From Naasia sp. SYSU D00948 (GTDB lineage Bacteria; Actinomycetota; Actinomycetes; Actinomycetales; Microbacteriaceae), in contig NZ_JAFMTA010000001.1 in assembly GCF_017916515.1 (NCBI RefSeq), positions 3,027,127-3,091,126 of the forward strand: 64,000 bases of DNA, in the 5' to 3' direction. The notes below the pieces were generated by a model. The model was not told where the DNA came from and ran no database searches. It saw only the letters and a program-made list of their open reading frames with translations. The translations under genes were made by a program, and so were the position numbers. How positions within the stretch are numbered: the stretch's first letter is position 1; each line of letters begins with the position of its first letter. Shown here piece after piece: positions 17,751-27,335 of the stretch.

Positions 17751-18251
17751 ATGGACGAGAGGTTCACGGCCGACGATCTGACGGCCTTCAAGCAGGCGTT
17801 CCGCCGTCATGCGGCGGGCGTCGCCGTGATCACCGCCCGCGACACCGACGGCACCCCGGTCGGGTTCACCGCCACCTCGCTCGCGTCCCTCGCCGCCGTC
17901 CCCCCGCTCGCGACGTTCAACATGGCGCGGACCGCGTCGGCGTGGCACGCGGTGGACACGACCGACCGGGTCGCGATCCACATGCTCGGCTCGCGCAACC
18001 GGCCGGTGGCCGAGCGCCTGTCCGGCCCGGCCGCCGAGCGCTTCCTCGGCGACCACTGGCACGAGGGTCCGCACGGACTGCCGATCCTCAATGACGTCAC
18101 CGCCTGGATGACCGCGCGCATCCTGCAGCGGGTTCCGGTCGCGGGCAACGCCGTCGTCGTCGTGCACGTCGAGGAGGGCGCGCTGGGTCCCGACGACGCG
18201 CCGCTGCTCTACCATGGGCGGGCCTACCACGCCCCGCGCCCCCTGGACTGA
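17751..18251 (+). CDS. flavin reductase family protein
   Basis: FMN-binding split-barrel protein of 166 residues, predicted to reduce flavin with NAD(P)H or to act as the reductase partner of a monooxygenase. Seen: FRRHAAGVAVITA, GFTATSLASLAAVPPLATFN, IHMLGSRNRPVAERLSG and a C-terminal LLYHGRAYH, all typical of HpaC-like members. ATG 17751 has the ribosome site GGGGAGGAG; TAGGGT at 17722-17727 could be its -10 box. The partner enzyme is not nearby. It is convergent with dnaE. Confidence 0.88.
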   Translation: MDERFTADDLTAFKQAFRRHAAGVAVITARDTDGTPVGFTATSLASLAAVPPLATFNMARTASAWHAVDTTDRVAIHMLGSRNRPVAERLSGPAAERFLGDHWHEGPHGLPILNDVTAWMTARILQRVPVAGNAVVVVHVEEGALGPDDAPLLYHGRAYHAPRPLD

Positions 18252-18262
18252 CCTTCTCGTCC

Positions 18263-18330
18263 CAAGTCGGGCCGATCCGGTCGATCCGGGCCGCAGTTCC
18301 GGCCCGCATCCGCCGGACCGGCCCGGCTTG
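18263..18330. repeat. four-armed intergenic palindrome, CGGGCC core (element G)
   Basis: Outer arms CAAGTCGGGCCGATCCGG (18263-18280) and 18313-18330 match at 16 of 18 positions; both mismatches allow G-U pairs in RNA. Inner pair CGGGCCG 18287-18293 / 18300-18306. The CGGGCCG copies are 19 bases apart on each side (18268 to 18287; 18300 to 18319), the geometry of copies A-D with an unrelated core. It is between the convergent flavin reductase and dnaE genes. Confidence 0.7.
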
Positions 18331-18335
18331 CCGCG

Positions 18336-21300
18336 TCAGCCGAGGCAGCCGGGCCCGAGAAGGCTCTTCACCTCGCCGTAGAAGTCGGCCGTGACGTCCA
18401 CGCGGAACGGCAGCTCGAAGACGCGGGCCGTCTCGCCCTTCACGAGGCGCAGGCGCACCTCGGTGTCGCCGCTGTGCCGGATCAGCACGTCGTTGAGCGC
18501 CTGGACCGTGTCGGTCGTCGCGCGGTGATCCGGCATCGTCAGCACGAGCGGACCGGCGCCGAGGCTCGTGCCGAGGTCGGGCGTGAACAGGCTGTAGGCG
18601 TGCAGGTTGAGGCTGTCCTCGCGCTGGCTGACCCGCCCTCGGACGACCACGACGCTGTCCGCGGCGAGGGCCGGCGCGAACTCCTGGTACGCCTTGCCCA
18701 TGAACATGACGGTGATTTCCGCGCCGAAGTCCTCGATCTGCACCATGCCGTACTGGTTGCCGGAGTTCCGGGCCGTCCGGTGCTGCACCTCGGTGACGAG
18801 GCCCGCGATCGTGACCGTCTCCCCGTCCGCGATGGACTCGCTCGAGAGGAGCTCCGAGATGCTGCTGCTCGCGTGCTTGGCGAGCTGCAGCTCGAGCCCG
18901 GCCAGCGGGTGGTCGGAGACGTAGAGCCCCAGCATCTCCCGCTCGAACGCGAGCTTGTCGCGCTTGGCCCACTCCGGGCGGTCCGGCACCCGGTCGGGCT
19001 CGGTCTCGAACTCGAACAGTCCGCCGAACAGGTCGATCTGCCCGTTCGCCTCGTTCCGCTTGATCGACACCGCGGCGTCGACCGCGTCCTCGTGGATCTC
19101 GAGGAGGGCACGGCGGGTCGCACCGAGCGAGTCGAACGCGCCCGCCTTGATCAGGGACTCGATCGTCCGCTTGTTCGCGACGCCGATCGGGACCTTGCGG
19201 AGGAAGTCGTGGAAGGAGGTGAAGCGGCCCTTCTCGTTGCGGGCCTCGATGATCTGCTCCACGACGGCCATGCCGACGTTGCGGACCGCGCCGAGTCCGA
19301 AGCGGATGTCGTCGCCGACGGCCGCGAAGAAGCCGATGGACTCGTTGACGTCCGGGGGCAGGACGCGGATCTTCATGCGGCGGCACTCGTTGAGGTAGAC
19401 CGCGAGCTTGTCCCGGGCGTCCCCGACGCTCGTGAGCAGGGCGGCCATGTACTCGGCCGGGTAGTGCGCCTTAAGGTACGCGGTCCAGTAGCTGAGGACG
19501 CCGTACGCGGCGGAGTGCGCCTTGTTGAACGCGTAGTCCGAGAAGGGCAGCAGGATGTCCCACAGGGTCTGCACGGCGGCGTCCGAGTAGCCGCGGTCGT
19601 TCATGCCCTTCTTGAAGCCTTCGAACTGCTTGTCGAGCTCCGACTTCTTCTTCTTGCCCATCGCGCGGCGGAGCAGGTCCGCCTGGCCGAGCGAGTACCC
19701 GGCGAGCTTCTGGGCGATGGACATGACCTGCTCCTGGTACACGATCAGGCCGTAGGTCGTGCCGAGGATGTCCTGCAGGGGCTCCGCGAGCTCGGGATGG
19801 ATCGGGACGATCTCCTGGAGCCCGTTCTTCCGGAGCGCGTAGTTGGTGTGCGAGTTGGCGCCCATCGGCCCCGGCCGGTAGAGCGCGCCGACCGCGGAGA
19901 TGTCCTCGAAGTTGTCCGGCTTCATGAGCCGGAGCAGGGCGCGCATGGGGCCGCCGTCGAACTGGAACACCCCCAGGGTGTCGCCGCGGGCGAGGAGGGC
20001 GTAGGTGGCCTCGTCCTCGAGCGGCAGCTTCTCGAGCTCGGGCCGGTGCGCCCGGTTCGCCTCGATGTTGTCCAGGGCGTCGTCGATGATCGTGAGGTTC
20101 CTCAGCCCGAGGAAGTCCATCTTGATCAGGCCGAGCGACTCGCAGGCCGGGTAGTCGAACTGCGTGACGATCTGGCCGTCCTGCTCCCGGCGCATGATCG
20201 GGATGATGTCGAGCAGGGGCTCGCTCGACATGATGACGCCGGCGGCGTGCACGCCCCACTGCCGCTTCAGGTTCTCGAGGCCGAGCGCCGTGTCGAAGAC
20301 CGTCTTCGCATCGGGGTCGGACTCGAGCACCGCCCGGAAGTCGGCGGCCTCCTTGTACCGCTCGTGGCTCTTGTCGAGGATGCCGGTGAGCGGGATGTCC
20401 TTGCCCATGATCGCGGGCGGCATCGCCTTGGTGAGCTTCTCCCCCATGCCGAAGGGGAAGCCGAGCACGCGCGACGAGTCCTTCAGCGCCTGCTTGGCCT
20501 TGATCGTGCCGTAGGTGACGATCTGGGCGACGCGGTCGTCGCCGTACTTCTCGGTGACGTACTTGATCACCTCGCCGCGCCGGCGCTCGTCGAAGTCCAC
20601 ATCGAAGTCGGGCATGGAGACGCGGTCGGGGTTGAGGAAGCGCTCGAAGATCAGGCCGTGCCGGAGCGGATCGAGGTCCGTGATCCGCATGGCGTACGCC
20701 ACCATCGAGCCGGCGCCCGAGCCGCGGCCCGGGCCGACCCGGATGCCGTGGTCCTTGCTCCAGTTGATGAAGTCGGCGACGACGAGGAAGTAGCCCGGGA
20801 ACCCCATCTTCGTGATCACGTCGAGCTCGTAGTCGGCCTGCTTGCGCACCTCGTCCGGCACGCCGCCCGGGTAACGGTACGCGAGGCCCTTGTCGACCTC
20901 CTTCACGAGCCAGCTCGCCTCGGTCTCCCCCTCGGGCACCGGGAAGCGCGGCATGTAGTTGGCGTCCTGGTTGAACTGGACGTCGCAGCGCTCGGCGATG
21001 AGGAGCGTGTTGTCGCAGGCCTCCGGATAGTCGCGGAACAGCTGCCGCATCTGCGCCGGCGTCTTCAGGTAGAACTCGTCGGCGTCGAACTTGAACCGGT
21101 TGGGGTCGTCGAGCGTCGTGCCGGACTGCACGCACAGCAGCGCCGCGTGACTGGTCGCGTCATGGGCGTGCGTGTAGTGCAGGTCGTTCGTGGCGACGAG
21201 CGGGAGGCCGAGGTCCTTGGCGAGCCGGATGACGTCGCCCATGACGCGCCGCTCGATGCCGAGGCCGTGGTCCATGATCTCCGCGAAGAAGTTCTCCTTG

Positions 21301-21848
21301 CCGAAGATGTCCCGGAAGTCGGCGGCCGCCTGGCGCGCCTCCTCGTACTGGCCGAGCCGGAGCCGGGTCTGGACCTCGCCGCTCGGGCATCCCGTCGTCG
21401 CGATGAGGCCGGTGCCGTACTGGGAGAGCAGTTCGCGATCCATCCGCGGCTTGAAGTAGTAGCCCTCGATGGACGCCTTGGAGGACAGGCGGAAGAGGTT
21501 GTGCATGCCCTCGGTCGTCGCCGAGAGGAGCGTCATGTGCGTGTAGGCGCCCGCGCCGGATACGTCGTCCTCGCCGCCGTTGCCCCAGCGGACACGCGTC
21601 TTGTCCGAGCGGTGCGTGCCGGGCGTGAGGTACGCCTCCGTGCCGATGATCGGCTTGATCCCGGCCGCCGTCGCGGTCTTCCAGAAGTCGTACGCGCCGA
21701 AGACGTTGCCGTGGTCCGTGACCGCCACCGCGGGCATCCCCTGCTCCACCGCCGCGTCGATGAGCGGCTTGACGCGCGCCGCACCGTCGAGCATCGAGTA
21801 CTCGCTGTGCACGTGCAGGTGGACGAAGGAGTCGGTCGCGGACGCCAC
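18336..21848 (-). CDS. dnaE: DNA polymerase III alpha subunit
   Basis: Replicative polymerase of 1170 residues. The N-terminal PHP domain opens with FVHLHVHSEYSMLDG; the polymerase acidic triad is in MPDFDVDFDERRR; GPGRGSGAGSMVAYA and the fingers-region KKKKSELDKQFE are also standard. A C-terminal OB-type domain begins near TVTIAGLVTEVQ. Length and motif order are those of DnaE1, the essential actinobacterial form. GTG 21848 has a strong GGAGG site about ten bases before it. It is the last gene of the strip from mraZ, though a 306-base gap with palindromes separates it from rluD. Confidence 0.98.
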   Translation of the reverse strand: MASATDSFVHLHVHSEYSMLDGAARVKPLIDAAVEQGMPAVAVTDHGNVFGAYDFWKTATAAGIKPIIGTEAYLTPGTHRSDKTRVRWGNGGEDDVSGAGAYTHMTLLSATTEGMHNLFRLSSKASIEGYYFKPRMDRELLSQYGTGLIATTGCPSGEVQTRLRLGQYEEARQAAADFRDIFGKENFFAEIMDHGLGIERRVMGDVIRLAKDLGLPLVATNDLHYTHAHDATSHAALLCVQSGTTLDDPNRFKFDADEFYLKTPAQMRQLFRDYPEACDNTLLIAERCDVQFNQDANYMPRFPVPEGETEASWLVKEVDKGLAYRYPGGVPDEVRKQADYELDVITKMGFPGYFLVVADFINWSKDHGIRVGPGRGSGAGSMVAYAMRITDLDPLRHGLIFERFLNPDRVSMPDFDVDFDERRRGEVIKYVTEKYGDDRVAQIVTYGTIKAKQALKDSSRVLGFPFGMGEKLTKAMPPAIMGKDIPLTGILDKSHERYKEAADFRAVLESDPDAKTVFDTALGLENLKRQWGVHAAGVIMSSEPLLDIIPIMRREQDGQIVTQFDYPACESLGLIKMDFLGLRNLTIIDDALDNIEANRAHRPELEKLPLEDEATYALLARGDTLGVFQFDGGPMRALLRLMKPDNFEDISAVGALYRPGPMGANSHTNYALRKNGLQEIVPIHPELAEPLQDILGTTYGLIVYQEQVMSIAQKLAGYSLGQADLLRRAMGKKKKSELDKQFEGFKKGMNDRGYSDAAVQTLWDILLPFSDYAFNKAHSAAYGVLSYWTAYLKAHYPAEYMAALLTSVGDARDKLAVYLNECRRMKIRVLPPDVNESIGFFAAVGDDIRFGLGAVRNVGMAVVEQIIEARNEKGRFTSFHDFLRKVPIGVANKRTIESLIKAGAFDSLGATRRALLEIHEDAVDAAVSIKRNEANGQIDLFGGLFEFETEPDRVPDRPEWAKRDKLAFEREMLGLYVSDHPLAGLELQLAKHASSSISELLSSESIADGETVTIAGLVTEVQHRTARNSGNQYGMVQIEDFGAEITVMFMGKAYQEFAPALAADSVVVVRGRVSQREDSLNLHAYSLFTPDLGTSLGAGPLVLTMPDHRATTDTVQALNDVLIRHSGDTEVRLRLVKGETARVFELPFRVDVTADFYGEVKSLLGPGCLG

Positions 21849-22154
21849 GAAGGGTGCCTCCTAGGTCACGGAAGAGGGAGCGGCCGTGGCGGTGGGGAGA
21901 CGCACCGGCCGGCGGGGTGCAAGCAGTCTAAGCAGGGCCGCCGACACCGCCCGGCGCGACGCTCCGGTCCGGGTGCGGCGGGGTCCCCGGGGCTTCGCGG
22001 GGATCAGGAGGCCGTGCTGCGGGGTTCTGGGAGCTGCGCGGATCAGGAGATCCGTGGGCCCGCACGGCGTGTCATCCTGATCGGCGTGCGGAGACGCGCG
22101 TCCATCCTGAACCGCGTCGAGTCTCCTGATCCGCGCAAGTAGGGGGACTCAGGG
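21849..22154. repeat. dnaE-rluD intergenic region with GATCAGGA palindrome (element F)
   Basis: A 306-base gap without a gene. It holds a perfect 15-bp inverted repeat GCGCGGATCAGGAGA 22036-22050 / 22122-22136, a further GATCAGGA at 22002-22009, and two inverted copies, TCCTGATC 22075-22082 and TCCTGA 22105-22110. Spacings between like arms are 39, 30 and 19 bases. It resembles the four-armed elements in design, with a third core sequence, but lies between genes read in the same direction. The rest of the gap (21863-21995) shows only GC-rich sequence with no feature I can name. Confidence 0.6.
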
Positions 22155-23075
22155 TCAGCCGCGGAGGGCCGTGAGGGCGGCGTCGAGGTCCTCGGGGTAG
22201 GCGCTCTCGAACTCGGCCCACTCCCCCGTCGCCGGATGCCGGAAGCCGAGCCGAACCGCGTGCAGCCATTGCCGGGTGAGGCCGAGCCGGGCGGACAGGA
22301 CGGGATCGGCGCCGTACATCGTGTCGCCGACGCACGGGTGCCGCTGCGCCGCCATGTGGACGCGGATCTGGTGCGTCCGCCCCGTCTCGAGGGTCACCTC
22401 GAGGAGCGACGCCGACGGGAACGCCTCGATCGTCTCGTAGTGCGTGACCGACGGCTTCCCCTCGGCGGTGACCGCGAACTTCCAGTCGGAGCGCGGATGC
22501 CGTCCGATCGGCGCGTCGATGGTGCCGGTGAGGGGGTCCGGGTGCCCCTGGACGACCGCGTGGTAGATCTTGTCGACCTCGCGCTCCTTGAACGCGCGCT
22601 TCAGGGCCGTGTAGGCCCGCTCGCTCTTGGCGACCACCATGAGGCCGCTCGTGCCGGCGTCGAGCCGGTGCACCACCCCCGCGCGCTCGGCGGCGCCCGA
22701 CGTGCTGATGCGGTAGCCGGCCGCCGCGAGGGCGCCCACGACCGTCGGTCCCTGCCAGCCGGGCGAGGGGTGCGCGGCGACCCCGATCGGCTTGTCGACC
22801 ACGACGAGCTCGTCGTCGTCGTGGACGATGCCGAGCTCGGGCACCGGGATGGGCTCGATCTCGACCGGGCGGCGGTCCTCCCACTCGACCTCGAGCCACC
22901 CGCCGGCCTGGAGCCGGTCGGACTTGTCGAGGGTCCGCCCGTCGAGGCGGACGCCGCCCGCGCGCGCGATGTCGGCCGCCGCGGTGCGCGAGAAGCCGAG
23001 GAGCTTCGCCAGGGCCGCGTCGACCCGCTCGCCGTCGAGCCCGTCCGGGACGGGAAGGCTGCGGCTCTCAGCCAT
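22155..23075 (-). CDS. 23S rRNA pseudouridine synthase, RluD family
   Basis: RluA/RluD-type synthase of 306 residues with an N-terminal S4 RNA-binding domain ([13 protein letters not shown] to about residue 75) and a catalytic domain carrying [12 protein letters not shown], in which the Asp is the nucleophile. The closing segment [11 protein letters not shown] is also canonical. ATG 23075 overlaps the lspA stop in the form ATGGCTGA, so translation is coupled. The frame is open to 23126. Position directly after lspA is a classical arrangement. Exact target uridines cannot be assigned. Confidence 0.93.
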   Translation of the reverse strand: MAESRSLPVPDGLDGERVDAALAKLLGFSRTAAADIARAGGVRLDGRTLDKSDRLQAGGWLEVEWEDRRPVEIEPIPVPELGIVHDDDELVVVDKPIGVAAHPSPGWQGPTVVGALAAAGYRISTSGAAERAGVVHRLDAGTSGLMVVAKSERAYTALKRAFKEREVDKIYHAVVQGHPDPLTGTIDAPIGRHPRSDWKFAVTAEGKPSVTHYETIEAFPSASLLEVTLETGRTHQIRVHMAAQRHPCVGDTMYGADPVLSARLGLTRQWLHAVRLGFRHPATGEWAEFESAYPEDLDAALTALRG

Positions 23076-23688
23076 CAGCGGGCGGCGGCGGGTCGTCGGC
23101 GTGCCGCGAGCGGCGCGTCGGGGCACGGGATCCGTCGAGACCGACCCCGCGGAGCGTCAGGAGCACGAAGAGGATCATGCTCGACACGATCGCGACGTCC
23201 GCGATGTTGAAGATCGCGGGGAACATCCAGACGGACAGGAAGTCGACGACGTGTCCCACGCCGAAGCCCGGCTCGCGGAACAGGCGGTCGGTCAGGTTCC
23301 CGAGCGTGCCCCCGAGCAGCAGCCCGAACAGCACCGCCCAGCCGAGGGACCGGATGCGGTGCGAGAACCAGAGGATGAAGACCGTGACGGCGGCCGCGAT
23401 GATCGCGAAGACCCAGGTGTAGCCCGTCGCGAGAGAGAACGCGGCACCGGGATTGCGGACGAACTCGAACTGGAGGAGCTCGCCGAGGACCGGCACCTCC
23501 TCGAAGGGCGTCAGGTTCGTGACGACCCAGAGCTTGCTGAGCTGGTCCGCGGCGTACACGACCGCGGCGACGGCCACGAGCGCGAGCAGGGCCCGGACAT
23601 CGATGGGATGCCGGGCCCGAACAGGGGAAGGCCCGCCGGTGGCACTGCCGCCGGCGGGCTCCCCTGCAGTTCGGTCAGACGCCGCCAA
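23068..23688 (-). CDS. lspA: prolipoprotein signal peptidase
   Basis: Membrane aspartyl protease that removes lipoprotein signal peptides after lipidation. The 206-residue frame has four hydrophobic segments and the signature NPGAAFS, followed by the two catalytic Asp regions, LTDRL and FNIADVAI. The start is uncertain: TTG 23688 overlaps the divIVA end by 14 bases and gives a disordered 28-residue N-terminus; a later start is possible. Clients in this window include the CtaC subunit and the lipoprotein near 63200. The 3' end overlaps rluD. Confidence 0.94.
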   Translation of the reverse strand: MAASDRTAGEPAGGSATGGPSPVRARHPIDVRALLALVAVAAVVYAADQLSKLWVVTNLTPFEEVPVLGELLQFEFVRNPGAAFSLATGYTWVFAIIAAAVTVFILWFSHRIRSLGWAVLFGLLLGGTLGNLTDRLFREPGFGVGHVVDFLSVWMFPAIFNIADVAIVSSMILFVLLTLRGVGLDGSRAPTRRSRHADDPPPPADG

Positions 23689-24358
23689 AGGCCTGGAACG
23701 CCTGCGGCTGCCCGGCGCCCACGTTCCCGTAGCTGCCGGTGCTGTTCACGCCGCCCGACGCGTCCAGCTCGCGCAGCTGGCCCTCGATGTAGCCCTTGAG
23801 CTTCTGGCGGTACTCGCGCTCGAACGTGCGCAGCTCGTCGATGCGGTGCTCGAGGAGCGCGCGCTCCTGGTCGAGGGAGGAGATCTGGGAGCGCTGCTTG
23901 GCCTCGGCCTCCGCGACGACGCGGGCGGCGGTGGCGTGACCCTCGGCGATGAGCGCGTCACGCTTCTCGATGCCCTCGCGCACGTGCTCCTCGTGGAGGC
24001 GGCGCGCCAGCTGCAGCAGGTTGTTGGTGTTCGACGGGTCGATCGAGGCGGCGTCCACGGTGGCGGCGGCGGACGGGTAGGACAGCTGCGGCTGAGGCTG
24101 AGGAGCCGGCTGCGGTGCGGGCTGCTCGGCCGGGGCCGCGGCGGCCGCGGGCGCTCCGCCGCCGCTGCGCTGCAGCTCGGCGATGCGGGACTCGCTGGCG
24201 ATCAGCCGCTGGCGGAGGTCCTCGTTCTCCTGCCCGAGACGGCGGAGTTCGACGACCACCTCGTCGAGGAAGTCGTCGACCTCGTCCTGGTCGTACCCCT
24301 CACGGAACTTGGTCGGCTGGAACCGCTTGTTGACGACGTCTTCGGGGGTGAGGGCCAT
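23675..24358 (-). CDS. divIVA: polar growth protein DivIVA/Wag31
   Basis: Coiled-coil scaffold that marks the cell poles and directs peptidoglycan synthesis in actinobacteria. The 227 residues begin with the canonical membrane-binding domain MALTPEDVVNKRFQPTKFR, GYDQDEVDDFLDEV, a first coiled coil to about 70, a Gln/Pro/Ala linker with QPAPQPAPQPQPQ, and a long second coiled coil from about 120 to 205. ATG 24358. A possible -10, TAGCGT, lies at 24406-24411 on the minus strand, 48 bases upstream, so the gene may also be transcribed on its own. The 3' end overlaps lspA. Confidence 0.96.
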   Translation of the reverse strand: MALTPEDVVNKRFQPTKFREGYDQDEVDDFLDEVVVELRRLGQENEDLRQRLIASESRIAELQRSGGGAPAAAAAPAEQPAPQPAPQPQPQLSYPSAAATVDAASIDPSNTNNLLQLARRLHEEHVREGIEKRDALIAEGHATAARVVAEAEAKQRSQISSLDQERALLEHRIDELRTFEREYRQKLKGYIEGQLRELDASGGVNSTGSYGNVGAGQPQAFQAFGGV

Positions 24359-24481
24359 GCTGTGCCACCTTCAGAAACTCTTGGTGTGTTCGGAGGACGA
24401 GGACCACGCTAGCGGGCGATGCCGGGATCACCCGAACGAGTCACATCGTTTCGGAGATCCCACGATAACGGGCGCGGCGAG

Positions 24482-24793
24482 TCACCCGAAGCGCGACAGG
24501 CTGGAGGCGACGTACATCCCGACGAGCACGAGGAGCATCGTGATGCTCCAGCCGAAGTCCAGCGCGACGGGCCCGATGCGCAGCGGCGGGATGATCCGGC
24601 GGAAGAAGCGGATCGGCGGGTCGGTCACCGTGTAGCTCACCTCGGCGACCACCAGGACCGCGCCGCGGGGCCGCCAGCTGCGGGAGACGGACTGCACCAG
24701 GTCGAGGACGAACCGCGCCCACATGATGAAGAAGTAGACGAGGAGCGCGAAGTAGAGGACGAGGCCGACGATCGCCAGCGGGCTGAAGCTCAC
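24482..24793 (-). CDS. YggT family membrane protein
   Basis: A 103-residue protein with two hydrophobic segments (about 5-28 and 76-98) and the family stretch TDPPIRFFRRIIPPLRIG between them. YggT genes sit between sepF and divIVA throughout actinobacteria and firmicutes; a role in division or membrane organisation is presumed from this position only. A hairpin upstream at 24835-24866 may reduce read-through from sepF. Confidence 0.9.
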   Translation of the reverse strand: MSFSPLAIVGLVLYFALLVYFFIMWARFVLDLVQSVSRSWRPRGAVLVVAEVSYTVTDPPIRFFRRIIPPLRIGPVALDFGWSITMLLVLVGMYVASSLSRFG

Positions 24794-24834
24794 GCCGTCA
24801 TTCTCCCAGGCCGCGCTCGGGCCCCGGACACGCG

Positions 24835-24866
24835 GAGTCCCGGACCGCTCGTGCGGCCCGGGACTC
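24835..24866 (-). terminator. hairpin between sepF and yggT
   Basis: Perfect 9-bp stem GAGTCCCGG 24835-24843 / 24858-24866 with an inner CCGC-TCGT-GCGG pair. Extra copies CCCGGAC at 24823 and CCGGGACT at 24873 lie 16 and 15 bases from the matching arms, again a four-armed layout. The sepF stop is 56 bases upstream in reading direction. Confidence 0.55.
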
Positions 24867-24921
24867 GGCGCTCCGGGACTGTGGACTCAGGACGAGGCTG
24901 GGACCCGGGGGTTCGGGAAGG

Positions 24922-25389
24922 TCACGGGGTGTAGGACTCGTGGGTCTCGTCCGCCGTCGTGGTGTCGCCGGAGACGGCGACGTGCGCCGGCGAGAGCAGG
25001 AACACCTTGTTGGTGACGCGCTCGATCTTGCCGTAGAGGCCCTGGGAGAGGCCGCTCGCGAAGTCGATGAGCCGCCGGGCGTCCGCCTCCGTCATCTGGG
25101 ACAGGTTGATGATCACCGGCACGCCCTCGCGGAAGCTCTCCGCGATGGCCTGCGCGTCCTTGTACTGGCGCGGGTGCACGGTGAGGATCTCGTTCATCTC
25201 GCTCGGCGCGGGAGCCCGAACGGCGGAGCGCCGCGGGAGCGCCGTGACGGTCGCCTTGGCGGGGACCGCGGCGGGAGCGGGCGCGGGGTGCTGCTGGGCG
25301 GGGGCGGCGGGCGCGGCGGGCGCCTCGTAGTCCTCGGGCTCGTCGGCGAGGCCGAGGTAGACCATCGCGTTGCGGATCGGATTCGACAT
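24922..25389 (-). CDS. sepF: cell division protein SepF
   Basis: Membrane anchor and bundler of FtsZ, essential in actinobacteria, which lack FtsA. The 155 residues have an N-terminal amphipathic helix candidate ([13 protein letters not shown]), an Ala/Pro linker, and the SepF fold from about 65 with [19 protein letters not shown] and VINLSQM, ending with the glycine turn [15 protein letters not shown] 25389 has the ribosome site AAAGG. It lies between yggS and yggT in the conserved order. Confidence 0.95.
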   Translation of the reverse strand: MSNPIRNAMVYLGLADEPEDYEAPAAPAAPAQQHPAPAPAAVPAKATVTALPRRSAVRAPAPSEMNEILTVHPRQYKDAQAIAESFREGVPVIINLSQMTEADARRLIDFASGLSQGLYGKIERVTNKVFLLSPAHVAVSGDTTTADETHESYTP

Positions 25390-25421
25390 GAGGAACCTTT
25401 CGGGGTGGCTTCTGTCCGAGA

Positions 25422-26090
25422 TTAAGCGCGGGCCGGGCGGGAGCCCGTGATTGCGGTGCCGATGCGAAGGTGTGTCGCTCCCTCGGCGATCGCGTCCTCG
25501 AAGTCGCCGGACATGCCGGCGGAGATCGCGGTCGCGTCCGGGCTCACGGCGCGCACCGTGTCGGCGATCCCGCGGAGGCGGGAGAAGGCGCGCCGCGGCT
25601 CCTCGCCGAGCGGAGCGACGGCCATCACCCCGAGGAGGGAGAGGCCGGGCGCCGCGGCGATCGCCTCGGCGAGGGCGGGGGCGTCGTTCGGCGCCGCTCC
25701 CCCGCGCTCGGGGTCGTCGGTGAGGTTGATCTGCAGGAAGACGTCGACCGGATCGCCGGGAAGGTCGAGCGCCTGCACGAGCGGGAGCCGGTCCACCGAG
25801 TGGATGACGGAGGCGTACGCGCGCACCTGCCGGGCCTTCTTCCCCTGGAGCTGCCCGACGAAGTGCCAGCGCACGTCCGGCAGGAGCGCGGCCTTCTCGC
25901 GCGCCTCCTGGTGGCGGTTCTCGCCGAAGTCCCGGACCCCGAGCTCGCGCAGCTCGCGCACGAGCTCGATCGGCTGGAACTTCGTGACGACGATCGTGGT
26001 GATGGCCGAAGCCGGGCGGCCGCTCCGCACCGCCGCCTCCGCGATGCGGCTGCGGACGGCGGCGAGGCGGTCGCCCAGTTCGGACGTCAC
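25422..26090 (-). CDS. YggS family PLP-binding protein
   Basis: PLP homeostasis protein of the alanine racemase-like barrel fold (YggS/PLPBP). The 222 residues contain TIVVTKFQP with the PLP Lys, [31 protein letters not shown], and the phosphate-binding [25 protein letters not shown] 26090 overlaps the ftsZ stop by four bases (GTGA); the longer frame to 26192 lies wholly within ftsZ. Its place after ftsZ is conserved, but no division role is established. Confidence 0.93.
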   Translation of the reverse strand: MTSELGDRLAAVRSRIAEAAVRSGRPASAITTIVVTKFQPIELVRELRELGVRDFGENRHQEAREKAALLPDVRWHFVGQLQGKKARQVRAYASVIHSVDRLPLVQALDLPGDPVDVFLQINLTDDPERGGAAPNDAPALAEAIAAAPGLSLLGVMAVAPLGEEPRRAFSRLRGIADTVRAVSPDATAISAGMSGDFEDAIAEGATHLRIGTAITGSRPARA

Positions 26091-27259
26091 TTCAGGAAGT
26101 CGGGGATGTCCAGGTCGTCGTCGTCCTCGTCGTACCCGTGGTCGAGGTCCGTCGTCTGGGTGAGGGTCGTCACATCGGCGACGGCCTGCCACTCCTGCGA
26201 CCCGGTCGCGCCCTCGGCCACGCTCGGGAAGCCCGCGGCCACGGCGACCGCTGCCGGCGTGTGGACCGGCTCGGAGTAGCCGCCCCGGCGCACCTCGTGC
26301 TTCGGGTTCGGCTCGCCGCCGTCGAATCCGGCCGCGATGACCGTGACCCGGACCTCGTCGCCGAGGGTGTCGTCGATGACGGCGCCGAAGATGATGTTCG
26401 CCTCCGGGTGCACCGCCTCCTGGACGAGCTTCGCCGCGTCGTTGATCTCGAAGATGCCGAGGTTCGAGCCGCCCTGGATGGACAGCAGGACGCCGTGGGC
26501 CCCGTCGATGCTCGCCTCGAGCAGCGGCGACGCGACGGCCAGCTCGGCCGCCTTGATCGCCCGGTCCGCGCCCCGTGCGGAGCCGATGCCCATGAGCGCC
26601 GATCCCGCCCCCTGCATGACGCTCTTGACGTCCGCGAAGTCGAGGTTGATGAGGCCCGGGGTGGTGATCAGGTCGGTGATGCCCTGGACACCGGCGAGGA
26701 GCACCTGGTCGGCCGTCTGGAACGCCTCCATGATGCTGATGCCGCGGTCGCTGATCTCCAGCAGCCGGTCGTTCGGCACGACGATGAGGGTGTCGACCTC
26801 GTTCTTCAGGGCCTCGACGCCGCGCTCGGCCTGCTGCTGCCGGCGCTTGCCCTCGAAGCTGAACGGCTTCGTGACGACACCGATCGTGAGGGCGCCGATG
26901 GACTTGGCGATGCGGGCGACGACCGGCGCGCCGCCGGTCCCGGTCCCGCCGCCCTCACCGGCCGTGACGAAGACCATGTCGGCCCCGGCCAGGGCCTCCT
27001 CGATCTCCTCCGCGTGGTCCTCGGCAGCCCGGCGTCCGACCTCGGGGTCGGCTCCGGCTCCGAGGCCTCGAGTGAGCTCGCGGCCCACATCGAGCTTGAC
27101 ATCGGCGTCGCTCAGCAGAAGGGCCTGCGCGTCCGTGTTGATGGCGACGAACTCGACTCCCCGCAGGCCGAGCTCGATCATCCTGTTCACCGCGTTGACG
27201 CCGCCCCCACCGACGCCGACGACCTTGATCACTGCCAGGTAGTTCTGGTTGTTGGTCAC
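26087..27259 (-). CDS. ftsZ: cell division GTPase FtsZ
   Basis: Tubulin-like GTPase that forms the Z ring. The 390-residue protein has the nucleotide-binding GGGGVNAVN, the tubulin signature [12 protein letters not shown], the T7 loop region NLDFADVKS, and a C-terminal tail DLDIPDFLK, the site bound by SepF. An acidic linker precedes it. GTG 27259 has GGAGG upstream. The 135-base leader carries three MerR-type dyads. The gene overlaps yggS by four bases. Confidence 0.98.
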   Translation of the reverse strand: MTNNQNYLAVIKVVGVGGGGVNAVNRMIELGLRGVEFVAINTDAQALLLSDADVKLDVGRELTRGLGAGADPEVGRRAAEDHAEEIEEALAGADMVFVTAGEGGGTGTGGAPVVARIAKSIGALTIGVVTKPFSFEGKRRQQQAERGVEALKNEVDTLIVVPNDRLLEISDRGISIMEAFQTADQVLLAGVQGITDLITTPGLINLDFADVKSVMQGAGSALMGIGSARGADRAIKAAELAVASPLLEASIDGAHGVLLSIQGGSNLGIFEINDAAKLVQEAVHPEANIIFGAVIDDTLGDEVRVTVIAAGFDGGEPNPKHEVRRGGYSEPVHTPAAVAVAAGFPSVAEGATGSQEWQAVADVTTLTQTTDLDHGYDEDDDDLDIPDFLK

Positions 27260-27286
27260 TACGGCCTCCGTCGGGTATGGGTATGG

Positions 27287-27335
27287 CTAAAGTTGTTCTT
27301 GAGGGTTAAAGTCCTGCTTGGTGAAGCATTTCTTG
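27287..27335 (-). promoter_or_regulatory. three AAG-N5-CTTG dyads upstream of ftsZ
   Basis: CTAAAG-N5-CTTGAG at 27287-27303, TTAAAG-N5-CTTGGT at 27306-27322 and GTGAAG-N5-CTTGTC at 27321-27337, written on the plus strand and nearly self-complementary. The first two are offset by 19 bases. The form, short CTTGAG-like arms around five bases, is typical of MerR-family operators. An FtsR-like MerR regulator, the known activator of ftsZ in Corynebacterium, is encoded at 60710-61411. They lie 28 bases and more before the ftsZ start codon. Confidence 0.5.

Noticed and set aside
18474-22142. Very long plus-strand open frame opposite dnaE, and similar long frames opposite other genes
   Set aside because: GC-rich third-position shadows: low-complexity Arg/Gly/Ala protein with no motifs, fully covering a strongly supported gene.
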